Source: a gamma proteobacterium symbiont of Stewartia floridana (GTDB taxonomy: Bacteria; Pseudomonadota; Gammaproteobacteria; Chromatiales; Chromatiaceae). Taken from it: DNA of 64,000 bases. Below the pieces are notes generated by a model. The model searched no databases and was not told the DNA's origin. It saw nothing but the letters and a program-made list of their open reading frames with translations. Below are positions 1-10,111 of the stretch, in pieces. Made by a program: the position numbers and the translations under genes. The stretch covers positions 248,001-312,000 of the forward strand of contig NAUB01000024.1 in assembly GCA_003676145.1 (NCBI GenBank), given 5' to 3'. Each line of letters begins with the position of its first letter. Positions within the stretch are counted from its first letter, which is position 1.

Positions 1-132
1 ATCATACCGGTGGGCAGCCGTTTCATGACCCAGCAACTGTTGTTGGTGAATAAGGACCAGCAGGGTGAAGTGACGGTACGCCAGGTTCTGCCAGTTCGCT
101 TCGTACCGCTGATCAACAAGTCCGAATTGTGA
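1..132 (+). CDS. pcm: Protein-L-isoaspartate O-methyltransferase, C-terminal end (partial)
   Basis: The open frame enters from the window edge and ends at TGA 130-132. The 43 visible residues, beginning IIPVG and finishing with a VRFVPL-type tail, match the C-terminal strand pattern of Pcm, which methylates isoaspartyl residues during protein repair. The catalytic AdoMet-binding part lies outside the window. The stop overlaps the GTG start of the next gene (GTGA), so the two are probably translationally coupled. The identification rests on a short tail only. Confidence 0.7.
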   Translation: MIPVGSRFMTQQLLLVNKDQQGEVTVRQVLPVRFVPLINKSEL

Positions 133-2582
133 CCGACAACAGCTCACCGCCCTATCTCTCACTGATGCTGCTCTCCGCATCGGCACTGGGATACGAGCTG
201 TTGCTGATGCGCCTCTTCTCGATCATACAATGGCACCATTTCGCCTACCTGGTGATCGCTTTGGCACTGCTGGGTTACGGTATCAGCGGCAGTCTGCTGA
301 GCCTCAGACCAGCCATCGTATTACGCCGCTTCAATAAGCTCTATGCCCTCGCAGTTCTGTTGTTTGCCTTCAGCAGCATCAGCGGATTCATATTCGCACA
401 ATCGATCAGCTTCAATATCGAAGAGTTGTTTTGGAATCCCGCCCAGATACTCAGACTGATTCTGATCTTTCTGTTGCTGGCGCTGCCTTTTGCCTTTGCC
501 GCCTCAGCCATCTGTATGACATTCATGCACTATCCACGCAGCACCATCTCAAAACTCTATGCGGCTGACCTGATCGGCGCCGGCCTGGGTGCAATCCTCA
601 CTTTGATCGCGATCTATTATGTGATGCCGCAGAACTTACTGATCGGCCTGAGTCTGACCGGCGTGCTTGCCACACTGATCGCAATCCGGGAAACGGAGAT
701 CAAGCAAAAAGTGGTTCTGCAACTGCTGACTGTTGCCTTCACAGGACTGTTTTTCGCCCTCATCCCAGAGATCAAACTCAACTACTCACCCTACAAAGCG
801 CTGGCCCAGACCCTGAATGTCAAAGGTGCCAGCATCATCGATCAACGCACCAGCCCGCTGGGCCATCTGACCCTGGTGAGCAATCCCCAGATACCTTTCC
901 GGCATGCGCCTGGACTGAGCCTGCTCAACACGGCTGAACCGCTTGAACAGATCGGTCTGTTCATCGATGGGGACAATCTGAGTGCCATCACCCGCTATCC
1001 GCAACGTCTCGAGGAGCTGAGCTATCTCGATCAGACCACCTCCGCACTGGCCTACCATCTTAAAAAACCTGACAAGCTGCTGGTGATCGGCAGTGGTACC
1101 GGATCAGACCTGTTGCAGGCTCACTACCACCGGGTTGAATCGATCGAGGCCCTGGAGCTCAATCCGCAGATCGTGGAGTTGGTCAATTCCGACTACAGAT
1201 CCTTCGCCGGACCGGTCTATGACAACCCGTTCACGCAACTGCACATCAGAGAGGCCAGGGACCATCTGCTGCAGAGCCAACAGCAGTATGACCTGATCAA
1301 GCTCTCATTGACCGAGGGTGCCAGCGCCTCGTCATCCGGGCTCTATGCACTCAATGAGAGTTATCTCTATACCCTGGAGGCGATGCAGCTCTATCTTTCC
1401 AAGTTGCGTCCTGACGGTATCCTGTCGATAACCCGATGGATCAAGCTACCCCCCAGGGACAGCCTGAAACTGTTTGCAACCGCTCACCAGGCTCTCCAGT
1501 CGATGCAACTTGATGAGATCGAAAAACGTCTGCTGATGATTCGTAACTGGCAGACCAGTACGCTGCTGATCAAGAACGGTTTGTTCACAAACCGGGAGCT
1601 GGAGAAAACAGAACAGTTCTGCCGTACCCGTCTGTTTGACCAGGCTTACCACCATCAACTGAAAGCGCAGCAGAGCAATCGCTACAACCTGCTCAGCGAA
1701 GCCAGCTTCTATCAGGCGACCCGACAAATTGCCTCGGGTGAATTGGAGAATCTGATTGAAAACTATAAATTTGAACTGCAGCCCGCAACAGACGATCGCC
1801 CCTATTTCAATCACTTCTTTAAATGGCAGAGTTTTATCGAAGCCCTGAAGCTGCGCGGCAGTGGAGGCATGCCGCTGATCGAGTGGGGTTATGTGGTGTT
1901 ACTGCTCAGCCTGGGGATCACCGGTCTGCTCAGCGGTCTGCTGATTCTGCTGCCGCTGCTGTTGATGCCCAAAAGCCCATCGCTACCCGGCAGCAGCAAG
2001 CAGGGTGGATCCGTGATCGGCTACTTCGGCGCCATCGGTCTGGCATTTCTGCTGATAGAGATCGGTACCATTCAAAAGTTTCAGCTGTTTCTGCACCACC
2101 CGATCTACGCCATCGCCGCATCCCTGACAGCTTTTCTGTGTTTCTCGGGCTTGGGCAGTTATCTGAGTGAACGACTCTCCGAAAAGCAGAGCTACAGACG
2201 CAGCGCCGGCAGTGCGATCGTTGCCCTGTGTCTGATCGGTCTGGCATATCTACTCATACTCCCTGCGCTGTTTGATGCCCTCATCCACCTCCCAATGGCA
2301 ATAAAAATTGCAATCACCATTCTGCTGATTGCCCCTATGGCAATCTGCATGGGGATGCCTTTTCCATTGGCGATCGCAGCCATGAAGCAGAACCGGACAG
2401 AACAGATACCCTGGGCCTGGGGAATCAATGGCTACGCATCGGTGATCAGCGCCGGGCTCTCCACAGTGATTGCCATCCAGTACGGTTTCATAACCGTCTT
2501 ACTCTGTGCAATTCTGCTCTATCTGACAGCATTGATGACATTTCCTGACAGGTCGGCTGAAGGTGACTCGTATAAGGTATAA
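129..2582 (+). CDS. Membrane protein with central spermidine synthase-like domain
   Basis: 817 residues starting at GTG that overlaps the pcm stop. The N-terminal ~220 residues form several hydrophobic segments. A soluble Rossmann domain follows, with the AdoMet-type glycine motif VIGSGTG near residue 322 and an acidic ALELNP strand end, as in polyamine aminopropyltransferases. Another block of membrane segments fills residues ~575-810. Fused membrane/spermidine-synthase-like proteins are a known but poorly characterised family; true aminopropyltransferase activity cannot be assumed from the sequence. A short gap separates it from lgt. Confidence 0.8.
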   Translation: MTDNSSPPYLSLMLLSASALGYELLLMRLFSIIQWHHFAYLVIALALLGYGISGSLLSLRPAIVLRRFNKLYALAVLLFAFSSISGFIFAQSISFNIEELFWNPAQILRLILIFLLLALPFAFAASAICMTFMHYPRSTISKLYAADLIGAGLGAILTLIAIYYVMPQNLLIGLSLTGVLATLIAIRETEIKQKVVLQLLTVAFTGLFFALIPEIKLNYSPYKALAQTLNVKGASIIDQRTSPLGHLTLVSNPQIPFRHAPGLSLLNTAEPLEQIGLFIDGDNLSAITRYPQRLEELSYLDQTTSALAYHLKKPDKLLVIGSGTGSDLLQAHYHRVESIEALELNPQIVELVNSDYRSFAGPVYDNPFTQLHIREARDHLLQSQQQYDLIKLSLTEGASASSSGLYALNESYLYTLEAMQLYLSKLRPDGILSITRWIKLPPRDSLKLFATAHQALQSMQLDEIEKRLLMIRNWQTSTLLIKNGLFTNRELEKTEQFCRTRLFDQAYHHQLKAQQSNRYNLLSEASFYQATRQIASGELENLIENYKFELQPATDDRPYFNHFFKWQSFIEALKLRGSGGMPLIEWGYVVLLLSLGITGLLSGLLILLPLLLMPKSPSLPGSSKQGGSVIGYFGAIGLAFLLIEIGTIQKFQLFLHHPIYAIAASLTAFLCFSGLGSYLSERLSEKQSYRRSAGSAIVALCLIGLAYLLILPALFDALIHLPMAIKIAITILLIAPMAICMGMPFPLAIAAMKQNRTEQIPWAWGINGYASVISAGLSTVIAIQYGFITVLLCAILLYLTALMTFPDRSAEGDSYKV

Positions 2583-2652
2583 AAACCGCTGCCAATCCAG
2601 CCTCTGATTGATTAGAATCCTTCCAGCAGTTATCCCCTAGGAAAATCCCAAG

Positions 2653-3471
2653 ATGGAGCAACAAGCCCTCGATTTCATCGTTTGGAATGTGGACCCCACT
2701 CTGATTGCCTTTGCCGGACTGGAGATCCGCTGGTATGGCGCACTCTTCGCATTGGCCTATCTTCTGGGCTATCAGACCATCTATTGGATCTATCAAAACG
2801 ATGGCCGGGATGCCGCACACCTGGAACGCCTATCCATCTATCTGGTGATTGCGACAATCGCCGGTGCCCGACTGGGGCACTGTCTGTTCTATGATCCAGC
2901 CTATTTTCTGGCTAATCCGTGGAAGATACCCGCCTTCTGGGAGGGGGGATTGGCCAGTCACGGCGGCGGGCTCGGGGTGATCCTCGCCCTCTATATTCAC
3001 AAACGCCAGTCCGGTGAGACCTTTCTCTGGCTGCTCGACCGCTTCGCCATACCGACCGCCCTGGTGGGGATGCTGATTCGGCTGGGGAATCTTTTCAATT
3101 CGGAAATCTACGGCAATCCAACCAATCTTCCCTGGGCCTTCATCTTCGAACGGATCGACCAGATTCCGCGACACCCGGCACAGCTCTATGAGGCGATAGG
3201 CTATGGGCTGATCTTTGTCATACTGATGCTCTTCTACCGACGCATGCGCCTGAAGATCGAGGATGGACTGATCTTCGGCATGTTTCTGATCGGCGTCTTC
3301 ACCACCCGGTTTTTGGTTGAGTTCGTTAAATCCAAACAAGCCGCTTACACCACCGATGTCTGGTTGAGTACAGGGCAGATGCTCAGCCTGCCCTTTATCG
3401 CCGCCGGAGTTGTATTGATCATTCTGGCGCTGAGAAAAAGCGCCGACAAAAAAGAACGGCAGTCAGACTGA
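2653..3471 (+). CDS. lgt: Prolipoprotein diacylglyceryl transferase
   Basis: 272 residues, normal Lgt length, with about seven membrane segments. Lgt moves diacylglycerol from phosphatidylglycerol to the lipobox cysteine of prolipoproteins at the inner membrane. Visible family marks include IRWYG near the start, GARLGHCLFYDP, EGGLASHGGGLG and the signature region RLGNLFNSEIYG, followed by RHPAQLYEA. An AGGA ribosome site lies about ten bases before the ATG. Several lipoproteins encoded in this window (7283, 10098, 29431) would be its substrates. Confidence 0.97.
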   Translation: MEQQALDFIVWNVDPTLIAFAGLEIRWYGALFALAYLLGYQTIYWIYQNDGRDAAHLERLSIYLVIATIAGARLGHCLFYDPAYFLANPWKIPAFWEGGLASHGGGLGVILALYIHKRQSGETFLWLLDRFAIPTALVGMLIRLGNLFNSEIYGNPTNLPWAFIFERIDQIPRHPAQLYEAIGYGLIFVILMLFYRRMRLKIEDGLIFGMFLIGVFTTRFLVEFVKSKQAAYTTDVWLSTGQMLSLPFIAAGVVLIILALRKSADKKERQSD

Positions 3472-3493
3472 CTGGAGTTGTTGCGATTCCGCT

Positions 3494-4531
3494 TCAGAAC
3501 CTGGCTTCATAACGGATGTTGAAAATCAGGTCCGGCACCATATCGGTGGTCAAATTCTCTCCCAGAGAGAGATCGATATGATCACCACCCTCCAGAGGAA
3601 TGGTCCCGCCGAACGTCAGCATCACCGCTGAGCCGCCCAGCTGATCCGATTTACTGTGATAGAAGGGTGTGTGAGCATCGACCTGGGCCTTCAGGTCCAA
3701 CCATTCATAGGCGCGCCAGTTGATTCCCAGGGTACCGAACATCACAAACTCCCGCTGATCCTCTTCGAGAACCTCTGCCTTGTCCATCATCAATACACCA
3801 ACATGGCCGTAGCCGCCAAACGGCCAGCCCGGCATCAGCTGGCGGTCAGAACCGGTAAACCAGATCGACAGGTCAGGCGCACCGCTTCCCAGCAGAGAGT
3901 CCTCATCCCCGGTTGGCAGCTTCAATCCCATATGCATGGAAGCCTTCATCTCTTCATCGACCACGATCACTTCCCGCGAGAGCTGTAGATGGATGTCACC
4001 GATACCGCTGACCTCTTGCTGGATGTTGACTTCCGTCACACCATCCCGGATGTAGAGATAGCGCAGCTGGTTCTGCGGCCAGTCATCCCGATCAGAGTTG
4101 GAAAAGCCAAACAGGTCGTGCCAGTTTTCAATCAGACTGTCCAACCCACCCCCCCGATGGGAGAGATAGGGCACTTCGATACCAACCTGCCAGCCCGAAC
4201 CGATTCCCCGCTGCCAGGTCAGGGCCAGCCGGTAGGTCTCACCATCCAGGGTCACCTGTTCACTCTCCTCGATGGTCTCCATCGAGGTGTTGGCCACATC
4301 CAGTTGCAGACTGAGGCTGTTCTGCTGATCGTCGAGTATTTCAGAGGGGGTTGCCACCGGCAGACCGTGCAGCAGGGTGAAGGGATTCATGTTGCGCACA
4401 TGGAAAGGTTCCGGCTGGCTGGCCAGAGCCAGCCCGCCTGGTGCCAGACACAGCAGCAGGATTGACCAGATATTGATCAAAAATAGGGAATGCCCTTCCC
4501 AGGATCGACAGAACCGGTTAGTTTTAGCCAT
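3494..4531 (-). CDS. DUF3187 family outer-membrane protein
   Basis: 345 residues from the ATG at 4531; a TTG ten codons further upstream is the alternative start. There is a somewhat long charged N-terminus, then a hydrophobic signal segment ending in ALAS. The mature protein opens with PFHVRNMNPFT, typical of DUF3187, and is rich in alternating polar/hydrophobic strands, ending in an aromatic-positive-aromatic ARF as in outer-membrane barrels. Function is unknown. It is transcribed towards lgt and divergently from the 4924 operon. Confidence 0.8.
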   Translation of the reverse strand: MAKTNRFCRSWEGHSLFLINIWSILLLCLAPGGLALASQPEPFHVRNMNPFTLLHGLPVATPSEILDDQQNSLSLQLDVANTSMETIEESEQVTLDGETYRLALTWQRGIGSGWQVGIEVPYLSHRGGGLDSLIENWHDLFGFSNSDRDDWPQNQLRYLYIRDGVTEVNIQQEVSGIGDIHLQLSREVIVVDEEMKASMHMGLKLPTGDEDSLLGSGAPDLSIWFTGSDRQLMPGWPFGGYGHVGVLMMDKAEVLEEDQREFVMFGTLGINWRAYEWLDLKAQVDAHTPFYHSKSDQLGGSAVMLTFGGTIPLEGGDHIDLSLGENLTTDMVPDLIFNIRYEARF

Positions 4532-4923
4532 GAAGCAAAGCAAGAAATTATATTGGGTCAACCAACATGGAGCTGGTCAACTAGAAGTTTGTTCTTGTTC
4601 AGTGGTGACTGTCTGCTAAATATTACATACAACCCCAATCTAAGTAACAGCTATGACCCTAGTTTTTATAATAAATTCATTTAATACTTGAGAGATGGCG
4701 ATCGAGTAGAATTGTGCAGGCCCTAACCCAGCTTCAGCGGTAGCCCCAAATCACCAGTAAACCGTAGCGAGAAACTGCGACATCACATATGATTTACCTG
4801 TTTGGGCATTTTTTACCAACTTCCAGGATCAACCTGTGACTATGATCGCAAACGCAACACACTAATTCATATAGATTTGTTTCTTCATTACACAGTTTTA
4901 TTCATGACCCGGGAAATGACATC
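4532..4923. other. Intergenic region between divergent genes, no gene seen
   Basis: About 390 bases, more AT-rich than the flanking genes. It must hold the promoters for the DUF3187 gene (leftward) and the envelope operon (rightward). I see no convincing consensus promoter, RNA gene or repeat in it. Confidence 0.5.
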
Positions 4924-5442
4924 TTGAAGATCTTATTCCGCACTCTATTTCTCCTCGCCTGCTGCCTCAGTCTGCCCACATGGGCCGCCGATCCTGGCCC
5001 GGGCCTGGACAAACAGGTCGAGAGCTTGAAAAAGGCAGTGATCGAGTTGAACCGAGAACTCTTCATCCTTGAGGAAGAGCTGCTGTTTCCTGGAAATACC
5101 CAGGTCTCGGTATTTCTCTCCCTGGACATCGGCACCTACTTCAAACTCGATTCCGTACAAGTGCAGATCGATAACAAGGAGCTCTCCAACCATCTCTATA
5201 CAGAGCGTGAACTGAAAGCGCTGCAACGGGGTGGTGTACAGCGGATCTATCTGGGGAATCTGAAAGCGGGCACCCACGAACTGGTTGCCTTCTTTACCGG
5301 CGTCGGGCCCAAAGGCCGGGACTACAAACGAGGCGCCACCGTCAGTTTCGAGAAAGGCCTGGGACCCAAGTACCTGGAGCTTAAGATCGTCGATAGCGCG
5401 GCCCTGCAGCAGCCGGATTTCGAGATCCGGGAGTGGGAGTAA
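4924..5442 (+). CDS. Conserved exported protein, first gene of the ExbB/ExbD-TPR operon
   Basis: 172 residues from a TTG start; no in-frame ATG gives the complete signal peptide (residues 1-21, ending TWAA). The mature part starts with a heptad-like helix (LDKQVESLKKAVIELNREL) and continues as a beta-rich domain. It is conserved, in my recollection, as the lead gene of this TPR/ExbB/ExbD cluster, where some database entries label it AraC-like. I see no DNA-binding helix-turn-helix and the signal peptide argues for a periplasmic role. Gene 5448 follows after five bases. Confidence 0.75.
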   Translation: MKILFRTLFLLACCLSLPTWAADPGPGLDKQVESLKKAVIELNRELFILEEELLFPGNTQVSVFLSLDIGTYFKLDSVQVQIDNKELSNHLYTERELKALQRGGVQRIYLGNLKAGTHELVAFFTGVGPKGRDYKRGATVSFEKGLGPKYLELKIVDSAALQQPDFEIREWE

Positions 5443-5447
5443 GATAG

Positions 5448-7286
5448 GTGCCACACGGTCTGATACCCCGTCTGCTCCTCACGACCTGCCTGGCCCTCCC
5501 GATCACCGCAAACGCGGAGATAAAAGCGGGAGAGCCTCAGGAGTTGCGTGATCTGCACTATGGTGAGGCACTCTTCCAGCTCTACCAGGAGGCCTACTTC
5601 CCAGCCATTGTGCGTCTGCTCTCAGCAAGAAAACAGGGGCTGATGCAGAACTATGCGGATGAACCTGAGCTGCTGCTTGGCGGACTCTATCTGGCCTATG
5701 GCATGCCGGATACGGCGGAAAACCTGTTCAACCGGGTTCTGAAGACAACCGCCACCCCCGAAATCGAGAACAAGGCCTGGCTGCAGCTGGGTAAATCCCG
5801 TTTTCGCCGGGGAGAGGATCCTGCCGCAGCCAAGGCATTGAGTCAGATCGGAACGGAACAGCCGATCGATGCAAAAGATGAAAAACAGCACCTTGAAGGG
5901 CTGATCGCATTGAAACGCAACAAGCCAACGGATGCGGTTGAGTCGCTGACGGAAATCTCCGGTGGGAGTGAGTGGTCCCTGTATGGGGATTTCAACCGGG
6001 CATTGGCACTGCTGCAGAGTGATCAGTCGACTGCTGCGCTGGAGATCTTCAAAACCATCGGTGATGGCCATAGCGATCAGGACAACGAAGAGATCAAGGC
6101 GATACGGGATCGGGCGAATCTCACCCGAGGCTATCTGTTGCTGGAGGCTGAACAGCCGCAACCCGCCAAGGACTCCCTGCAAAAAGTCCGTCTGCAAGGG
6201 GCCTCAAGCAACCAGGCCCTGCTGGGGCTAGGCTGGGCATCGCTGCAACAGGGCAAGCAGCAACAGGCACTCGCTCCCTGGCAATTGCTCGCCGAGCGGA
6301 ATCCGAGTGATCCTGCGGTTCTGGAAGCCAAATTGGCGATACCCTATGTGTTGGCCCAGCTGAAAGCTGAACAGCAATCCCTGGACGCCTACCAGAACGC
6401 CATCACAACCTACGATCAGACGCTCGGCTCGGTCGATCAGATCATTCAACAGATCAACCAGGGCGGTTTCCCCGACAGCCTGATGGTGGAAAACCAGGAA
6501 GATAAACAGCAACTGCATACCCTGCTGCCCTTTCTGCTGACCGGCAACCGTTTTCAGGAAAGATTTCAGGACTATCGGGATTTGCTGGAACTGGAGAAAA
6601 ACCTGCAGGAGTGGCAGACCAAGGTCACCGCCTATCTCACCATGCTCGACAATCAGCAGCAGACCTACAAAGAACAACTTCCCCGGGTGGAAGCCTTCCT
6701 CAGGGGTGACAAGCTTAAGCAGCTGCAGGCAGAGCACGCGGAGCTGGACGCGCACTACAAGCGAGCCGTGTCGGAAGAAGAACCGGCCTTCATTCTGGCA
6801 ACCGGTGAGGAGAAGAAGTTAATTGAACGTTTGCAGCGTATCGACACTCTGATCAGCCAATCCGCCTCACCGGAGCAGTTCCAGGTACAAAAGGAGATTG
6901 CCCAACTGATGGAGGGGATCCTGGTCTGGCGTACCGTTACGGAACACCCGACCCGGATCTGGAATCTGAAAAAACAGATGAAGGCACTGACCCAGAACAT
7001 CGAGTCGGTGAAAGTTCAGCAGACAGAGCTGGCTGCCTCAACAGAGCAGGCGGAAAACCGATTCAGTGATCTTTCTACTCGTATAGACAATCTGCAGGAG
7101 AAGATTCCCGAATTACTCGAACAGGTTACGGCACTACGCAGACAACAGGCAAAACACCTTCAGGAGATGGCATTGGCCAGGCTGGAACAACGTAAAACAC
7201 TGGTTAACAACTATCTGATCCAGGCGCGCTTCGGAGTTGCCAGTCTGCTCGACATCAGTACGGACAGAGGGGTGCAGCCGCAGTGA
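5448..7286 (+). CDS. Exported TPR/coiled-coil protein
   Basis: 612 residues from GTG, with a signal peptide ending near ITANAE. The first ~330 residues are TPR-like helical pairs (ALFQLYQEAYFPAIVRLL; ARLELAYG-type repeats), and residues ~360-590 are predicted long coiled coils rich in Q, E and L. It probably acts as a periplasmic scaffold in the ExbB/ExbD-energised complex encoded downstream. The stop overlaps the next start as GTGA, showing translational coupling. Confidence 0.8.
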   Translation: MPHGLIPRLLLTTCLALPITANAEIKAGEPQELRDLHYGEALFQLYQEAYFPAIVRLLSARKQGLMQNYADEPELLLGGLYLAYGMPDTAENLFNRVLKTTATPEIENKAWLQLGKSRFRRGEDPAAAKALSQIGTEQPIDAKDEKQHLEGLIALKRNKPTDAVESLTEISGGSEWSLYGDFNRALALLQSDQSTAALEIFKTIGDGHSDQDNEEIKAIRDRANLTRGYLLLEAEQPQPAKDSLQKVRLQGASSNQALLGLGWASLQQGKQQQALAPWQLLAERNPSDPAVLEAKLAIPYVLAQLKAEQQSLDAYQNAITTYDQTLGSVDQIIQQINQGGFPDSLMVENQEDKQQLHTLLPFLLTGNRFQERFQDYRDLLELEKNLQEWQTKVTAYLTMLDNQQQTYKEQLPRVEAFLRGDKLKQLQAEHAELDAHYKRAVSEEEPAFILATGEEKKLIERLQRIDTLISQSASPEQFQVQKEIAQLMEGILVWRTVTEHPTRIWNLKKQMKALTQNIESVKVQQTELAASTEQAENRFSDLSTRIDNLQEKIPELLEQVTALRRQQAKHLQEMALARLEQRKTLVNNYLIQARFGVASLLDISTDRGVQPQ

Positions 7287-10111
7287 AACCCGCTCTCTAC
7301 CTCGGCCTGTTGAGCCTGGCAGCCTATGGCTGCTCCTCCCCGGTAACCAAAGGGGGAGGCCCCAATGAGGCCACACTGGCGGACCTGCAGACAGAGCCGG
7401 TCAAGATTGAACAGAGCGCCATCGCCCCGTCCGAGCGTGACGAGGTGATCGAAAACTATCGGGCGCTGCTGAAACTCAAGCCGGATCAGCGGCTGCACAG
7501 TGAAGCCACCCGCCGTCTGGCCGATCTGGAACTGGAGCGCAGCGAAACAAAACTGCTGAGTGCGGATGAACCAGCGCCAAGCAGTGAAGAGCTGAATCAG
7601 TCAATCAAACTCTATCAGGGATTGCTGGAAAACGATCCAGACTACAATGCCAGCGACCTGGTGCTCTACCAATTGGCCAGAGCCTATGAACTGCAGGGTG
7701 AGATGCCGGCGATGATGCAGACACTGGACACCCTGATCCGAAAATACCCGCAAAGTGAGTACTGGCAGGAGGCCCGTTTCAGGCAGGGTGAACGTTTCTT
7801 TGTTGAGCAGCGCTTCAGCAATGCGGAACAGGCCTATGGAGACATCCTCAAACAGCAAAAGCAGACCCCCTACTACGACCGTTCTCTGTTCAAGCATGGC
7901 TGGTCACTCTTCAAACAACGTAAGGTGGAACAGGGCCTCGACTCATTCACCCAACTGCTCGACAGAAACCTGGGCGATACAAAGGTCGTCGATACCAGCA
8001 AACTTTCACCGGCCGATCAGGAGCTTTTGAAAGAGACCCTCAGAGTCATCAGCCTGACCTTTTCCGAACTGGGGGGCGCCCAGCGGATCAGCCAGTACTT
8101 CGATCGCCACGGTCATCGTAACTATGAATATATGATCTACCAGGGCTTGGGCAACCTCTATCTGAAACAGGAGCGAATCCAGGATGCGGCGGATGCCTAT
8201 CAGGCTTTCGTAAACCTCAACCCCGCCCACCCCCAATCGCCAAGACTGTCGGTGGAGGTGGTGGAGATCTATACCAAAAATGGTTTCCCTGCCAAGGCCA
8301 TTGAGAGTAAAAAAGCCTTCACCCAGCACTACGCCGTTGCTGGTGATACCTGGCAGAAACTCGGATCCGAGGATCAGACCTGGCTGAACGAGCAGTTGCG
8401 GGTCTACCTCAAGGAGCTGGCGGAATACCACCACGCACTGGCTCAGAAAAATCGTAATAAGAAGAGCAAGACAATCACCGCTGAGCAGGCCAAACAGGGA
8501 CAACAGGCGGCCCACTGGTATCGACTCTATCTGGACAACTTCCCGACGGATCCCAAAGCGGGCAACATCAGCTTTCTGCTGGGTGAACTGCTGTTTGAGC
8601 TGAAAGACTATCCACAAGCGGTGAGCGCCTATGAACAGAGCGCCTATCAACTGCCAAATCATGAGCAACGGGCGGAAGCAGGTTATGCCGCCCTGCTCGC
8701 CTATGCAGCGCAACAGAAACAGCTGAAGAAAGATCCGGCTGACGCGTGGCGAAAACAGGGCGTTGAGAGTGCGCTGAAATTTTGCGATACCTTTCCACAG
8801 GATTCCCGTCGCGCCAGGGTACTCACCGAAGCGGCCGATCAACTGCTCGATCTGAAGGACCTGGGACGTGCCCGGGGAGCGGCCCTTCAGGTTGCCAATC
8901 TGAAACCGGCAGCGGAGAAAAAACTGCGCCGTACCGCCTGGATCATCGCCGCCCATGCCGCCTTCGAGCAGAAGGATTTCAAGGCAGCCGAACAGGCCTA
9001 CCAACAGGCACTTGCACTGACCTCCGGCAAAGACAAACAGCGCAGTAAACTGGAAGAACGATTGGCTGCCAGTATCTATCAACAGGGATCGGCGCAGCGC
9101 GCCCAAGGGGATCACAGCGGTGCCGCCAACCAGTTTCTGCGCATTGCTGCTCTGGCCCCGGCATCCAGCATCCTGGCAACCGCTGAATACGACGCCGCAG
9201 CCAGTCTGATCGCCGCGGGTGACTGGGCCGGCGCGGTCACCATTCTTGAATCCTACAAGAAGCGCTACCCGAAGAGTGAATTGATTGCCGAAGTGGACAG
9301 CAAACTGGCGGTTGCCTATATGGAGTCAGGACAATCCCTGAAGGCCGCCTCCCAACTCGCCCTGATCTCGAAACAGAGCGGCGATAAACAGTTGCAGCGT
9401 GAAGCCGGCTGGCAGGCCGCTGAGCTGTATGACAAAGCGGGTAAAAACAAGCAGGCCATCAGCGCCTATAAAAGCTATGTAAAACGTTTTCCCAATCCCT
9501 ATGATCCTGCCCTTGAGGCGAGACAACGCCTGGTGGAACTCTATGAAAAGACCGGGGAGTGGGGTAAACGGGAATGGTGGATGAGGCAGATCATCAAAGT
9601 TGACGCCAAGGCCGGTAAACAGCGTACCGACCGAAGCCGCTATCTGGCGGCAACCTCAAGCATTCAACTGGCCGAGCCACCACGTCGTGCGTTCCGTAAG
9701 GTTAAACTCAAGGCTCCGATCGAAAAGAGCCTGAAATCGAAGAAAAGCAAAATGCAGGAAGCGATCAATGCCTACAAGCGAGCTGCCAAGTATGGTGTGG
9801 CTGAAGTGACCACCGCAGCTACCCATCGAATCGGCGAGATCTACCAGCAGTTCGGTGCCGCATTGATGGCATCCGAACGCCCCAAAGGGCTGAATGAGGA
9901 AGAGCTCGAACAGTATGAGATCCTGCTCGAAGAGCAGGCCTACCCCTTCGAGGAGAAGGCGATCACCCTGTATGAGTCGAATATCGAAAGAGCGCCTCAA
10001 GGCATCTATGACGAGTGGGTGAAAAAGAGTTTTGCCGAACTTGCCAAGTTGATTCCTGGTCGATATGCCAAGCAGGAAAAGTGGGAGGGTTGGATCGATG
10101 CGATCAATTGA
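7283..10111 (+). CDS. Large TPR-repeat lipoprotein
   Basis: 942 residues from GTG. The N-terminus is a short lipoprotein signal with Cys17 in AAYGC, so the protein is expected to be lipidated and periplasmic. Nearly the whole mature chain is helical TPR-type repeats with recurring A-x-Y and N/D-P turns (YPQSEYW, YPKSELI, FPNPYDP). This composition fits the large TPR component of TonB-like or gliding-motility-like envelope systems. The last 14 bases overlap the next gene. Confidence 0.85.
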   Translation: MKPALYLGLLSLAAYGCSSPVTKGGGPNEATLADLQTEPVKIEQSAIAPSERDEVIENYRALLKLKPDQRLHSEATRRLADLELERSETKLLSADEPAPSSEELNQSIKLYQGLLENDPDYNASDLVLYQLARAYELQGEMPAMMQTLDTLIRKYPQSEYWQEARFRQGERFFVEQRFSNAEQAYGDILKQQKQTPYYDRSLFKHGWSLFKQRKVEQGLDSFTQLLDRNLGDTKVVDTSKLSPADQELLKETLRVISLTFSELGGAQRISQYFDRHGHRNYEYMIYQGLGNLYLKQERIQDAADAYQAFVNLNPAHPQSPRLSVEVVEIYTKNGFPAKAIESKKAFTQHYAVAGDTWQKLGSEDQTWLNEQLRVYLKELAEYHHALAQKNRNKKSKTITAEQAKQGQQAAHWYRLYLDNFPTDPKAGNISFLLGELLFELKDYPQAVSAYEQSAYQLPNHEQRAEAGYAALLAYAAQQKQLKKDPADAWRKQGVESALKFCDTFPQDSRRARVLTEAADQLLDLKDLGRARGAALQVANLKPAAEKKLRRTAWIIAAHAAFEQKDFKAAEQAYQQALALTSGKDKQRSKLEERLAASIYQQGSAQRAQGDHSGAANQFLRIAALAPASSILATAEYDAAASLIAAGDWAGAVTILESYKKRYPKSELIAEVDSKLAVAYMESGQSLKAASQLALISKQSGDKQLQREAGWQAAELYDKAGKNKQAISAYKSYVKRFPNPYDPALEARQRLVELYEKTGEWGKREWWMRQIIKVDAKAGKQRTDRSRYLAATSSIQLAEPPRRAFRKVKLKAPIEKSLKSKKSKMQEAINAYKRAAKYGVAEVTTAATHRIGEIYQQFGAALMASERPKGLNEEELEQYEILLEEQAYPFEEKAITLYESNIERAPQGIYDEWVKKSFAELAKLIPGRYAKQEKWEGWIDAIN

